Assembly: GCA_002403455.1 (NCBI GenBank)
Contig: DHHV01000083.1
Span: 7,079 to 39,539, forward strand
Direction: 5' to 3'
Source: Hyphomonadaceae bacterium UBA4763
GTDB lineage: Bacteria > Pseudomonadota > Alphaproteobacteria > Caulobacterales > Aquidulcibacteraceae
DNA: 32,461 nt
Of this stretch, positions 16,533 to 26,000 are shown piece after piece. Each line of letters starts with the position of its first letter. Within the stretch, counting starts at the first letter, position 1. The notes under the pieces are model-generated. The model was not told the DNA's origin and ran no database searches. It worked only from the letters and a program-made list of their open reading frames with translations. The translations under genes were made by a program, and so were the position numbers.

Positions 16533-16897
16533 GGCCCGGATGGGTTGTCCTCATGTTTCGGTCGATGTAATTATGCCCGTGTTGGCGGCTGTTACCGGTT
16601 GTTTTGTATTTGTTAAACCTGCGCGTATGAAAGTATAGATCGCGTCTATAGGTCGGCGCGAAGGCGGCTCATTGACATCACCTATTTTTGACATTGACAC
16701 AATTTGTTTGCCGCGGCGCAAACCGCGCGGTATACCCGAACGGGTTTGCGGATAAATCCAGTGCAAAATAATGATGCAATGGTCATGTCGACTTTTACAG
16801 CGACATAAAAACGATCCGATGTATCGATGGATCGCGTGATTATTGATTGCTTTTCGACTTCTCTCTTCGATTGTTGTCATGTTACTGGAGCGGACAG
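16533..16897. promoter_or_regulatory. katG upstream region
   Basis: 365 bases without a convincing gene. It holds an OxyR-like inverted repeat (16635-16649), three TTGACA hexamers (16672-16677, 16688-16693, 16694-16699) that are candidate -35 elements, the 12-base inverted repeat ACCCGAACGGGT (16734-16745), and a wider GCAAACC/GGTTTGC stem around it. No clear -10 hexamer was fixed by eye, so the actual promoter is not assigned. The last 8 bases before katG contain its ribosome site region (GGAG at 16887-16890). Confidence 0.5.
16635..16649. promoter_or_regulatory. OxyR-like site (ATAG-N7-CTAT)
   Basis: ATAG at 16635-16638 and CTAT at 16646-16649 are exactly 7 bases apart, within the longer inverted repeat TATAGA/TCTATA (16634-16650). 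This is the half of the OxyR consensus bound by one dimer; a second matching half is not evident on either side. Its location upstream of a catalase-peroxidase supports an OxyR role, though it lies about 250 bp from the start codon and oxyR itself is not in the window. Confidence 0.55.
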
Positions 16898-19135
16898 ATG
16901 CGCATGAAATCAACAGCAATTTTATGGATGTCCACCGCGATGCTGGCTTTGGCGGCGTCCGGGGCGCTGGCGCAACAAGCCGGCGAGGCGGCGCCTCGCG
17001 CGCAACATGGAACGCAGCGCCCGCAGGTCTTTTTCCCCGAGCTGTTGGACCTCTCGGCCCTGCGGCAAAATGCGCTGCGCCATGCGCCGGCGAGCGCGGC
17101 GGGCGATTACGCCGCCCGCTTTGCGGCTTTGGACTTGGCGGCGGTGAAAGCCGACCTCAACACCGCGCTGACAACCTCGCAGGATTGGTGGCCGGCGGAT
17201 TACGGCAATTACGGCCCGTTGTTCATCCGCATGGCCTGGCACGCCGCCGGCACTTATCGGATTGCGGATGGTCGCGGCGGGGCGGGCGCGGGGCAAATCC
17301 GCTTTGAGCCGCTGAATAGCTGGCGCGACAACACCAATCTCGACAAAGCCAAGCGGCTGTTGTGGCCGATCAAGCAGAAATATGGCGAGCAAATCTCCTG
17401 GGCCGATTTGATGATCTTGGCCGGAAATGTCGCGCTGGAGAATATGGGCTTCAAAACCTTTGGATTTGCAGGCGGGCGGATCGACGCCTGGGAGCCGGAT
17501 TTGACCTATTGGGGCCCTGAGCTCGATCTTGCCTCGAGCCGGCGGTATAGTGGTGATCGCCAGCTCGCCCAACCGCTCGGCGCGGCCGAAGCCGGCTTGA
17601 TCTATGTCAATCCGGAGGGGCCGAACGGCAATCCCGATCCGATCGCTGCGGCGCGCGACATTCGCGAAACCTTTGGCCGCATGGCGATGAATGACGAAGA
17701 AACCGTGGCGCTGATCGCCGGCGGCCACACGTTCGGCAAGAACCACGGCGCGCAGAAAACCAGCTGCGTTGGAGCGGCGCCGGCGGCGGCCGACGTGACG
17801 CAGCAGGGCCTGGGGTGGAAAAACAGCTGCGGCAGCGGCGTCGGCGCCGATACGACGACGAGCGGCCTGGAAGGCGCCTGGACGGCGAGCCCGGCGCAAT
17901 GGTCACACCAATATCTGACCTTCCTGTTCCAATATGAGTGGAAACAGACCCGCAGTCCGGCCGGGGCGATCCAGTGGATTCCGACCGATGAGACGGCGCA
18001 ATTCGTGCCCGACGCGCATGATCCGGAGAAGCGACATGCGCCGGTGATGTTGACCACAGATTTGTCGCTGAAAATGGACCCGGCCTATCGGCAGGTCTCG
18101 CAGCGCTTCTTGGAAGAGCCGGAAGCCTTTGAGCAGGCCTTCGCCCGCGCCTGGTTCAAGCTGACCCACCGCGATATGGGCCCGCGCGCCCGCTATATCG
18201 GCGCCTCTGCGCCAAGCGAGCTCTTGATCTGGCAAGACCCGATCCCCGCCGTCGATGGCGCGCCGATCAATGCCGGCGATATTGAAAAGATCAAAGCCGA
18301 GGTGCTGAAATCGGGCCTGGGGGTGAGCGAATTGGTGCGCACCGCTTGGGCGTCGGCCTCGACCTATCGCGACACCGACAAACGCGGCGGCGCAAATGGC
18401 GCGCGCATCCGCTTTGCGCCGCAGCGCAATTGGGCGGTCAATGATCCGGCCGAGCTGAGCAAGGTCCTCACCGAGCTGGAGAAAATCCGGGCGGAGTTCA
18501 ACAAGAAATCCGCCGCCCGCAAGCTGTCGATGGCCGATCTGATCGTGCTGGCCGGCAATGCGGCGGTGGAAAAGGCCGCCAAGGATGCGGGCCTTGATCT
18601 GGCGATCGCGTTCGCGCCGGGGCGGGCCGACGCGCTGGAAGCGCAGACCGACGCAGCGTCCTTTGCGGTGTTGGAGCCGAAAGCCGATGGCTTCCGCAAT
18701 TATATGGCGTCGGGCGTTGCAGGCGGTCCGGCCGCCTGGTTGGTTGAAAAAGCCGATTTGTTGGGTCTGACCGTGGCGGAGATGACCGTGCTGGTTGGCG
18801 GCTTGCGGGCGCTCAACGCCAATGCGGGGTCTGCGGCGCACGGGGTGTTGACGAAACGGCCGGGCCAGTTGAGCAATGATTTCTTCCTCAACCTGTTGAG
18901 CCTGGATATCGCCTGGCGGCCGGCAACAGAGGCGGGCGTGTTCGAGGGCGTCGACCGCAAGACCGGGGCGCGGCTGTGGACCGCCACCGAAGCCGATCTG
19001 ATTTTCGGCCATAACGGCGAATTGCGGGCGGTGGCGGAATATTACGCTTATGACGGCGCGGCCAAAACCTTCGCCGAGGACTTCGCCAAGGCCTGGACCA
19101 AGGTCATGAACGCGGATCGGTTCGATCTGAAATAG
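16898..19135 (+). CDS. katG: Exported catalase-peroxidase KatG
   Basis: Bifunctional haem enzyme that removes H2O2. The 745-residue chain has the duplicated peroxidase domains of the family. Distal residues are R111, W114 and H115 (FIRMAWHAAGTYR); Y236 (GLIYVNPEG) and M262 (RMAMNDEE) complete the Met-Tyr-Trp crosslink with W114. Proximal H277 is in GGHTFGK. Spacings equal those of the M. tuberculosis enzyme (W107/Y229/M255/H270). Unlike most KatG proteins, the N-terminus is a signal peptide (hydrophobic run to ALA-QQ near residue 25), so I expect a periplasmic enzyme, like KatP. ATG 16898 has GGAG 7 bases upstream; an in-frame ATG at 16904 is a weaker option. Confidence 0.95.
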   Translation: MRMKSTAILWMSTAMLALAASGALAQQAGEAAPRAQHGTQRPQVFFPELLDLSALRQNALRHAPASAAGDYAARFAALDLAAVKADLNTALTTSQDWWPADYGNYGPLFIRMAWHAAGTYRIADGRGGAGAGQIRFEPLNSWRDNTNLDKAKRLLWPIKQKYGEQISWADLMILAGNVALENMGFKTFGFAGGRIDAWEPDLTYWGPELDLASSRRYSGDRQLAQPLGAAEAGLIYVNPEGPNGNPDPIAAARDIRETFGRMAMNDEETVALIAGGHTFGKNHGAQKTSCVGAAPAAADVTQQGLGWKNSCGSGVGADTTTSGLEGAWTASPAQWSHQYLTFLFQYEWKQTRSPAGAIQWIPTDETAQFVPDAHDPEKRHAPVMLTTDLSLKMDPAYRQVSQRFLEEPEAFEQAFARAWFKLTHRDMGPRARYIGASAPSELLIWQDPIPAVDGAPINAGDIEKIKAEVLKSGLGVSELVRTAWASASTYRDTDKRGGANGARIRFAPQRNWAVNDPAELSKVLTELEKIRAEFNKKSAARKLSMADLIVLAGNAAVEKAAKDAGLDLAIAFAPGRADALEAQTDAASFAVLEPKADGFRNYMASGVAGGPAAWLVEKADLLGLTVAEMTVLVGGLRALNANAGSAAHGVLTKRPGQLSNDFFLNLLSLDIAWRPATEAGVFEGVDRKTGARLWTATEADLIFGHNGELRAVAEYYAYDGAAKTFAEDFAKAWTKVMNADRFDLK

Positions 19136-19142
19136 GGGGGGA

Positions 19143-19910
19143 TTACCCTCCGGCGCGGATACGCTCGGCCGCCCAGATTTCCGCATCGGCTTCGGCGCGG
19201 ATGTCGGGCGCGGGCGGGGCGTGATTGTCGATCAGCGGATCGGGTTTGGCGAGCCGTTCGAGATCGCGCAATTTGCAGATGCGCAAATCCGCGCCGATGA
19301 CGTCGACGCCATAGGCCTGCAAGGTGGCAAAAGCGCGCGAGAGGTTCTCCGGCGTCATGCCGAGCAGCGCCGCCAGAACGCGCTTTTCATGCGGCAAGTG
19401 GATAAGGTCGCTGGCGCCGGTCTTGGCCCGCAAGGTGAGGATATAATTGGCGAGGCGCTCAACGCCTGAGCGCAATTTCTGGTTCTTGATGGTGCGGACG
19501 AGGCCGCGATAGCAGCCAGCAAGTTCGCGCGCGACCGCTATGCCAAATAACGGGTCCTCCGCCATGTTCTGGCGAATGGAATGGCCAGAGATCATCAGAA
19601 TGTCGCAACGTTCAATGGTCCGGGCGCCCATAAGCGCATTGGCGTCGAGCACGACAGCGGCCAGAATGAAGGTCGAGACAGGCCGCAAAATGGTCAGCGT
19701 TGTTTCCTTGTCGTTCCAAGTGCCTTGCAATTCGACCTGGCCATCCAGCAGCACATAGAGAAAATCGACATTGTCGCCCTCGAGCAGCAATTGGGTATTG
19801 GCCGGGAATTTCTGCAAATGCGCCGCGCCGGTGACGCGCGCAAAGGTCTCCTCGCTGACATTCATGAACATCGGCAAAGCGCGAACGCGGGGGACATCAT
19901 GGGAACGCAT
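19143..19910 (-). CDS. narR: Crp/Fnr-family regulator, NarR-like
   Basis: A 255-residue transcription factor with a cyclic-nucleotide-like sensor domain (about 15-130), a dimer helix and a winged helix-turn-helix (about 170-215). The recognition helix has E188-x-x-S191-R192 (TPENLSRAF), the triad that reads TTGAT half-sites. The Cys cluster that binds [4Fe-4S] in FNR is absent (only C102, C133, C212), so it does not sense O2 directly. Divergence from narK matches narR of Paracoccus, which responds to nitrate/nitrite; DNR/NNR-type NO sensing with haem is an alternative. AAGGAT lies about 9 bases before the ATG. It ends 7 bases from the convergent katG stop. Confidence 0.82.
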   Translation of the reverse strand: MRSHDVPRVRALPMFMNVSEETFARVTGAAHLQKFPANTQLLLEGDNVDFLYVLLDGQVELQGTWNDKETTLTILRPVSTFILAAVVLDANALMGARTIERCDILMISGHSIRQNMAEDPLFGIAVARELAGCYRGLVRTIKNQKLRSGVERLANYILTLRAKTGASDLIHLPHEKRVLAALLGMTPENLSRAFATLQAYGVDVIGADLRICKLRDLERLAKPDPLIDNHAPPAPDIRAEADAEIWAAERIRAGG

Positions 19911-19987
19911 GCGAAAATCGATCCTTCAAACGCCACGCTAAAGCGGAATACTCAACGGCTTTTGCAGGTGTGAGCATGGCGCGCGGC

Positions 19988-20001
19988 TTGATGTTTATCA
20001 A
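19988..20001. promoter_or_regulatory. FNR/NarR-type box, regulator-proximal
   Basis: TTGATGTTTATCAA, a perfect TTGAT-N4-ATCAA palindrome, 78-91 bases upstream of the narR start codon. If it acts at -41.5 towards narR, the transcript would begin near 19953. It could equally be the upstream site of a pair acting on narK. Confidence 0.8.
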
Positions 20002-20037
20002 GCGACGCAACGTCGCAGTTCGGCCCGCCGAAGCGAT

Positions 20038-20051
20038 TTGATGAAGATCAA
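20038..20051. promoter_or_regulatory. FNR/NarR-type box, narK-proximal
   Basis: TTGATGAAGATCAA, a second perfect TTGAT-N4-ATCAA palindrome whose centre is 50 bp from the first. At -41.5 it would set a narK start site near 20086 and a leader of about 180 nt. The 356-bp narR-narK gap (19911-20266) otherwise holds no gene and no clear terminator. Confidence 0.82.
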
Positions 20052-20266
20052 GCGAAGGCTTGATCCGCCGCGCCCGCACGCCTGCGCGTTTCGCCAATCT
20101 TGGCTGACCGGTTTCGGATCGGGACTTATTTCGGCGCTCGGCGGCGCGCCAATTGAAATTCATCAAGTCGCTTTGCCCGTCGCGCCCGCAGAAACGGCGG
20201 CGGCGCTCGCCCTCGTTCCGAATGGGGCCCCGTGCGAGCCGCCTTTGAGAAAAAGGGGCAAGCAGC

Positions 20267-22999
20267 ATGGGCACAAGTTCCGCCAAACCGGCGCCGGGAG
20301 GCACAGGCGCGCTCGGCATGAGCACATTGGCCTTTACGGTCTGTTTCGCCGTGTGGACGATTTTCTCGATCCTCGGCGTACAAATTAAGAAAGATTTGGG
20401 GCTGTCGGACACCCAATTTGGGTTGTTGATCGGCACGCCGATCCTGACCGGTTCGCTGATCCGGCTGATACTGGGGGTGTGGACCGATCAATTGGGCGGA
20501 CGCGTTGTGTTTCCGCTGGTGATGTTGGCGGCGGCGGCGGCGACCTTTTTGTTGTCTTTCGCCGAGACCTATCCGCAATTTTTGCTGGCGGCCTTGGGGG
20601 TTGGTATTGCCGGCGGCTCGTTCGCGGTCGGGACGACCTATGTCTCGAAATTCTATCCGGCCGAGAAACAGGGCACGGCGCTTGGTATATTCGGGGCCGG
20701 CAATGTCGGCGCCGCGCTGACCAAATTCGCCGCGCCGGTCGTGCTCGCCATGGTCGGCTGGGAGGGCGTCGCTAAAATCTGGGCGGCGGCGCTGGCGGTC
20801 ATGGCGGTGGTGTTCTTTGCGACCACCAAGGATGATCCGGATCTGGCGCGGCGGCGCGCGCAAGGGGTCAAAGCGCGCTCGCTGGCCGAGCAATTTGCGC
20901 CGCTGCAGAATGTGCAGGTCTGGCGCTTTGCGCTCTATTATTTCTTCGTGTTCGGCGCCTTTGTGGCGCTGGCGCTGTGGCTGCCGCGTTATTTGGTTGG
21001 GGTCTATGGCTTTGACCTGAAGACGGCGGGCCTGGTGGCGGCGGCCTATTCGGTGCCGGCCTCGATCTTTCGGGTCTATGGCGGGGTATTGTCCGACAAG
21101 GTCGGCGCCCGCAAAGTGATGTATTGGACGTTTTTGGTCTCGATCATCACCACCTTTGTGCTGTCTTATCCGGCAACCAGTTATGTGATCGACGGGATCG
21201 ACGGCCCGATCGCCTTTCGCTTCGCGATTGGACCCGTTGCCTTCATTGGAATCGCGTTTGTCTTGGGCTTTTTCATGAGCCTCGGCAAAGCGGCGGTCTA
21301 TAAGCACATCCCAATCTATTACCCGAAGGACATGGGCTCGGTTGGCGGCCTGGTCGGCATGATCGGAGGGCTTGGCGGGTTCGTGCTGCCGATCCTGTTC
21401 GGGGTGTTGAACGACCTGACAGGCGTGTGGACGAGCTGTTTCATGCTGTTGTTCGCGATCGCGGCCGGCGCGCTCATCTGGATGCATTTCGCCATACGCC
21501 ATATGGAGCGGGAGGCGGCGGGCCATGTGCTCGACCAATTGCCCGAGCTGCCGGAAATGCAGCCCGTGCATACACCCAAACAACAAGGCGCGCTGGCGGC
21601 GCATGCAATCCAGGACTGGCGCCCCGAAGACGCGCAATTCTGGGAAAGCACGGGCAAGAAGATCGCCAATCGCAATCTGTGGATTTCAATCCCGGCGCTG
21701 ACCTTGTCCTTCTCGGTGTGGATGGTGTGGTCGGTCGTCGTCGCCAAACTGCCCAATATCGGCTTTGATTATTCGACCGATCAATTGTTCTGGTTGGCCG
21801 CGTTGCCGGGGCTGTCGGGCGCCACGTTGCGGATTTTCTACAGCTTTATGGTGCCGGTATTTGGCGGGCGGCTGTGGACGACCTTGGCGACCTGGAGCCT
21901 GTTGATCCCAGCGATCGGCATTGGCCTTGCCGTGCAAAACCCGGCGACGCCTTACGGGGTGATGTTGGCGCTGGCGCTGCTCTGCGGCTTTGGCGGCGGC
22001 AATTTTGCCTCCTCGATGTCGAATATCGGGTTCTTTTTCCCGAAAAAGGAAAAGGGCAATGCGCTGGCGTTGAATGCCGGGCTGGGCAATCTCGGCGTCA
22101 GCCTGATGCAATTCATCGTTCCGCTGATCATTACGATCGGGGTGTTCGGGGCGATCGGCGGCGCACCGCAAGTGACGGCCAAAGGCGAGGAATTGTTCCT
22201 GCAAAACGCCGGCTTCATCTGGGTTCCGTTCATCATCGCCAGCGCCTTTGCGGCCTGGTTCGGGATGAACGACTTGGCCACCGCCAAAGCCTCGTTCGCC
22301 GACCAAGCGGTGATCTTCAAACGGGTGCAGAATTGGGTGATGTGCTGGCTTTATACCGGCACGTTCGGAAGTTTTATCGGCTTTTCGGCCGCGTTTCCGC
22401 TGCTGACCAAGACGCAATTTCCCGAGATCAACGTTCTGCAGATCGCCTTTCTGGGGCCGCTGGTCGGGGCGTTGTCGCGGTCGCTGACCGGCTGGGTGTC
22501 CGACAAATTCGGCGGCGCCAAAGTGACGATGGCGGTGTTCGTCGCCATGATGGCCGGCACGATCGGGGTTCTGTATTTCCTCGGCATCAAGGATCAGCCT
22601 GGCGCGTTTGCAGGCTTTTTCGGCAGCTTCATGCTGTTGTTCTTGGCGAGCGGCGTCGGCAACGCCTCGACCTTCCAAATGATCCCGGCGATCATGCGCA
22701 AGGAAGTCGCCCGGCTGGAGCCGCAGCTCGACGGCCCGGCCCGCGTGAAACAAGCCGAAAAAGAAAGCGCCGCGATTACCGGCTTTACCTCGGCGATCGC
22801 CGCCTACGCCGCCTTTTTCATTCCGAAGAGCTTTGGCTTTTCGCTGGCGGCGACGGGCGGGGCGCAAGCAGCGCTGTACGGGTTCCTCGCCTTCTATGTG
22901 TCCTGCTTGGTGATCACTTGGCTCGTTTATGTGCGGCCGGGCGGATTGCTGCACGATGTCGAAAACCAGCCGCGCGGCGGCGCCGCTTTAGCCGCCTAA
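20267..22999 (+). CDS. narK: Fused NarK1-NarK2 nitrate/nitrite transporter
   Basis: A 910-residue inner-membrane protein made of two 12-helix major facilitator domains joined by a hydrophilic linker (about 420-470). Half 1 has the NarK1-type signature GIAGGSFAVGTTYVSKFYP (about 113-131) and substrate arginines R66 and R269. Half 2 has the NarK2-type signature GFGGGNFASSMSNIGFFFP (about 573-591) and arginines R522 and R738. In Paracoccus the first half works as a proton-linked nitrate importer and the second as a nitrate/nitrite exchanger. AAGGGG stands about 10 bases before the ATG. It is the first gene of the nar operon, 16 bases from narG, behind two FNR-type boxes. Confidence 0.96.
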   Translation: MGTSSAKPAPGGTGALGMSTLAFTVCFAVWTIFSILGVQIKKDLGLSDTQFGLLIGTPILTGSLIRLILGVWTDQLGGRVVFPLVMLAAAAATFLLSFAETYPQFLLAALGVGIAGGSFAVGTTYVSKFYPAEKQGTALGIFGAGNVGAALTKFAAPVVLAMVGWEGVAKIWAAALAVMAVVFFATTKDDPDLARRRAQGVKARSLAEQFAPLQNVQVWRFALYYFFVFGAFVALALWLPRYLVGVYGFDLKTAGLVAAAYSVPASIFRVYGGVLSDKVGARKVMYWTFLVSIITTFVLSYPATSYVIDGIDGPIAFRFAIGPVAFIGIAFVLGFFMSLGKAAVYKHIPIYYPKDMGSVGGLVGMIGGLGGFVLPILFGVLNDLTGVWTSCFMLLFAIAAGALIWMHFAIRHMEREAAGHVLDQLPELPEMQPVHTPKQQGALAAHAIQDWRPEDAQFWESTGKKIANRNLWISIPALTLSFSVWMVWSVVVAKLPNIGFDYSTDQLFWLAALPGLSGATLRIFYSFMVPVFGGRLWTTLATWSLLIPAIGIGLAVQNPATPYGVMLALALLCGFGGGNFASSMSNIGFFFPKKEKGNALALNAGLGNLGVSLMQFIVPLIITIGVFGAIGGAPQVTAKGEELFLQNAGFIWVPFIIASAFAAWFGMNDLATAKASFADQAVIFKRVQNWVMCWLYTGTFGSFIGFSAAFPLLTKTQFPEINVLQIAFLGPLVGALSRSLTGWVSDKFGGAKVTMAVFVAMMAGTIGVLYFLGIKDQPGAFAGFFGSFMLLFLASGVGNASTFQMIPAIMRKEVARLEPQLDGPARVKQAEKESAAITGFTSAIAAYAAFFIPKSFGFSLAATGGAQAALYGFLAFYVSCLVITWLVYVRPGGLLHDVENQPRGGAALAA

Positions 23000-23015
23000 C
23001 GGAAAGGGCAAATCC

Positions 23016-26000
23016 ATGAGCAATGTTTTAGATCGGCTGACCTTCTTTACGCGCAAGACCGAAACCTTCGCCAATGGTCATGGCGTAATGAACAACGAAG
23101 ACCGCGCCTGGGAGGAGGCTTATCGCCATCGCTGGCAGCATGATAAGATTGTTCGGTCCACCCATGGCGCCAATTGCACCGGGTCTTGTTCCTGGAAGAT
23201 CTATGTCAAAGGCGGGATCGTCACTTGGGAAACCCAGCAGACCGATTATCCGCGCACGCGGCACGATCTGCCCAATCACGAGCCGCGGGGTTGTTCGCGC
23301 GGGGCGAGCTATAGCTGGTATTTGTATTCCTCGAACCGGGTGAAATACCCGCTGGTGCGGGCGCGGTTGGTGAAATTATGGCGCGAGGCGCGCGCCAAAC
23401 ATCCCCCGATCGCCGCTTGGGCCTCGATCGTCGAGGACGCCACGAAGCGCGCCTCCTATCTGACGCGGCGCGGCGGCGGCGGCTTTGTGCGGGCGAAGTG
23501 GGATGAAGTAACAGAAATCATCGCCGCCGCTAATGCCTATACGGTCAAGAAATGGGGGCCGGATCGGGTATTCGGTTTCTCGCCGATCCCGGCCATGTCG
23601 ATGATCTCTTACGCGGCCGGGGCGCGGTATTTGCAGCTCCTGGGCGGAGCCTGCGGCTCTTTCTACGATTGGTATTGCGATTTGCCGCCGGCCAGTCCGC
23701 AGACCTGGGGCGAGCAGACCGACGTGCCGGAAAGCGCCGATTGGTATAACGCCGGCTTTATCATCGTTTGGGGCTCGAATGTGCCGCAGACGCGCACGCC
23801 TGACGCCCATTTCTACACCGAGGTTCGCTATAAAGGGACCAAATCGGTCGTCATCAGCCCGGATTATTCGGAAGCCTCGAAATTTGCCGATCTGTGGATC
23901 AGCGTAAAGCAAGGGACCGATGCGGCGCTGGCGATGGCGATGGGCCATGTCGTGCTGACCGAATTCCATCGCGACCGCCAGGTTCCCTATTTCCGCGACT
24001 ATATCCGGCAATATTCCGATCTGCCGCTGCTGGTGCGGCTGGTCGCCAAGGATGGGCGTTATGTGCCCGAGCGGTTGCTGCGCGCGGCGGATTTCGCCGA
24101 TGATCTCGGCGAGACCAATAATCCGGCCTGGAAAACGGTCGGGATCGACGAGGCGAGCGGCGCCGTCGTCGTGCCGACCGGGGCGATCGGCTTTCGCTGG
24201 GGCGAACAGGGCAAGTGGAATCTGGAGGAAAAAGCGGCCGACGGCCGGACCGTCAGCCTGCGCCTGGGCCTCAAAGGCGCGCATGACGACGTGGCCGAGG
24301 TTCTGTTTCCCTATTTCGCCAATCAAGCAAGCAATGGCTTTGCTTCGACCGACCATCCCGATGTGCTGATGCGGCGCGTGCCGGTCAAAAAGCTGGCGCT
24401 AAAAGACGGCGAGACCTTGGTGGCCTCGGTCTATGACCTGTTCCTCGCCAATTACGGCGTCGATCAGGGCTTTGGCGGCGAGCATCTGCCCAAGAGCTAT
24501 GAAGACCCGGCGCCTTACAGCCCAGCCTGGGCCGAAGCGGTCAGCCATGTGCCGCGCGATCAGATCATTGCAACAGCGCGCGGCTTCGCCAGCAATGCTG
24601 AGAAGACCAATGGCCGCTCGATGGTGATCATCGGCGCGGCGATGAACCATTGGTACCATATGGACATGAATTATCGGGGGGTGATGAACCTCCTGATCTT
24701 GTGCGGCTGCGTCGGCCAATCGGGCGGCGGCTGGTCGCATTATGTCGGGCAGGAAAAATTGCGCCCGCAATCGGGCTGGGCGCCGGTGGCGTTCGCGCTG
24801 GACTGGGCGAGGCCGCCGCGGCAGCAAAACTCAACCAGCTTTTTCTACGCCCATACCGATCAATGGCGTTATGAAACCTTGGACGTCAAAGAAATCCTGT
24901 CGCCGACCGCGCCGGCCGGCGATTGGGAGCTGACCTTTATTGACTTCAACGCCAAGGCCGAGCGGATGGGCTGGCTGCCGTCAACGCCGGCGCTGAAAAC
25001 CAATCCGTTGGAGGTGTGCCGCCGCGCCAAGATCGAAGGGCTCGACCCGAAAGCCTATGCGGTGCGGGAAATGAGCGCCAAGCGGCTCGAGATGAGCTGC
25101 ATGGACCCGGATGCGGAAGAAAACTTCCCGCGCAACATGTTCGTTTGGCGCTCGAATTTGCTGGGCTCGTCCGGCAAGGGCCATGAATATTTCCTCAAGC
25201 ATTTGCTGGGGACATCGCATGGCGTGCTGGGCAAGGATCTGGGCGAGACCGGACGGCGCAAACCGGCCGAGGTCAATTGGCGAGCGGAAGGCCCGCGCGG
25301 CAAGCTCGATTTGCTGGTCACCATTGATTTTCGGATGTCAACGACCGCGGTTTATTCCGACATCGTTTTGCCGACCGCGACCTGGTATGAGAAAAACGAC
25401 CTCAATACCTCGGACATGCACCCGTTCATCCATCCGCTGACGGCGGCGGTGGACCCGGCCTGGGAATGCCGCAGCGATTGGGACATTTTCAAAGCGATCG
25501 CCAAGAAATTCTCGGAGATTGCGCCCGAAGCCTTGGGCGTTGAGCAGGATTTGGTGCTCTCGCCCATTCAACACGATAGCGCCGCCGAGATGGCGCAAGG
25601 GCCGGAGCCAAAGGATTGGTGGAAGGGCGAATGCGACCTGATCCCGGGCAAAACCGGGCCCAACTTGGTCGTCGTCGAGCGCGATTATCCCAATCTTTAC
25701 AAGCGCTTTACCTCGCTTGGGCCGCTGATGAGCAAAGTCGGCAATGGCGGCAAGGGCCTTGCGTGGAATACCCAGCATGAGGTCGAGGCGCTGGGGCGGC
25801 TGAACGGGGTCGTAAGCGAAGAGGGCCCCACAAAAGGCTTGCCGCGCATAGAGACCGACATCGACGCCTGCGAGGCGGTGCTGATGCTGGCCCCGGAAAC
25901 CAATGGCGCAGTGGCGGTCAAAAGCTGGGAGGCTTTGGGCCTGCAAACGGGGCGCGAACACACTCATTTGGCGCTGCCGAAGGAAGAGGAGAAAATCCGC

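Noticed and set aside
16541..16639. Possible small peptide gene after moaA
   Set aside because: An ATG-to-stop frame of about 32 codons exists, but it has no ribosome site and runs into the OxyR-like repeat; I cannot support it as a gene.
16734..16745. ACCCGAACGGGT inverted repeat as a terminator for moaA
   Set aside because: It is about 200 bp from moaA and no T-run follows; it is more likely a protein site or chance.
19136..19142. G-run between katG and narR as a bidirectional terminator
   Set aside because: Only a 3-4 bp stem can form around the run and there is no T-tract on either strand.
17903..19186. Minus-strand open frame of about 427 codons opposite katG
   Set aside because: It is antisense to katG, whose catalytic residues are all intact, and its composition is that of a shadow frame.
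20126..22954. Long open frames on the minus strand opposite narK
   Set aside because: They lie entirely antisense to a clear transporter gene, have Arg/His/Gln-rich composition typical of GC-rich shadow frames, and show no family motif.
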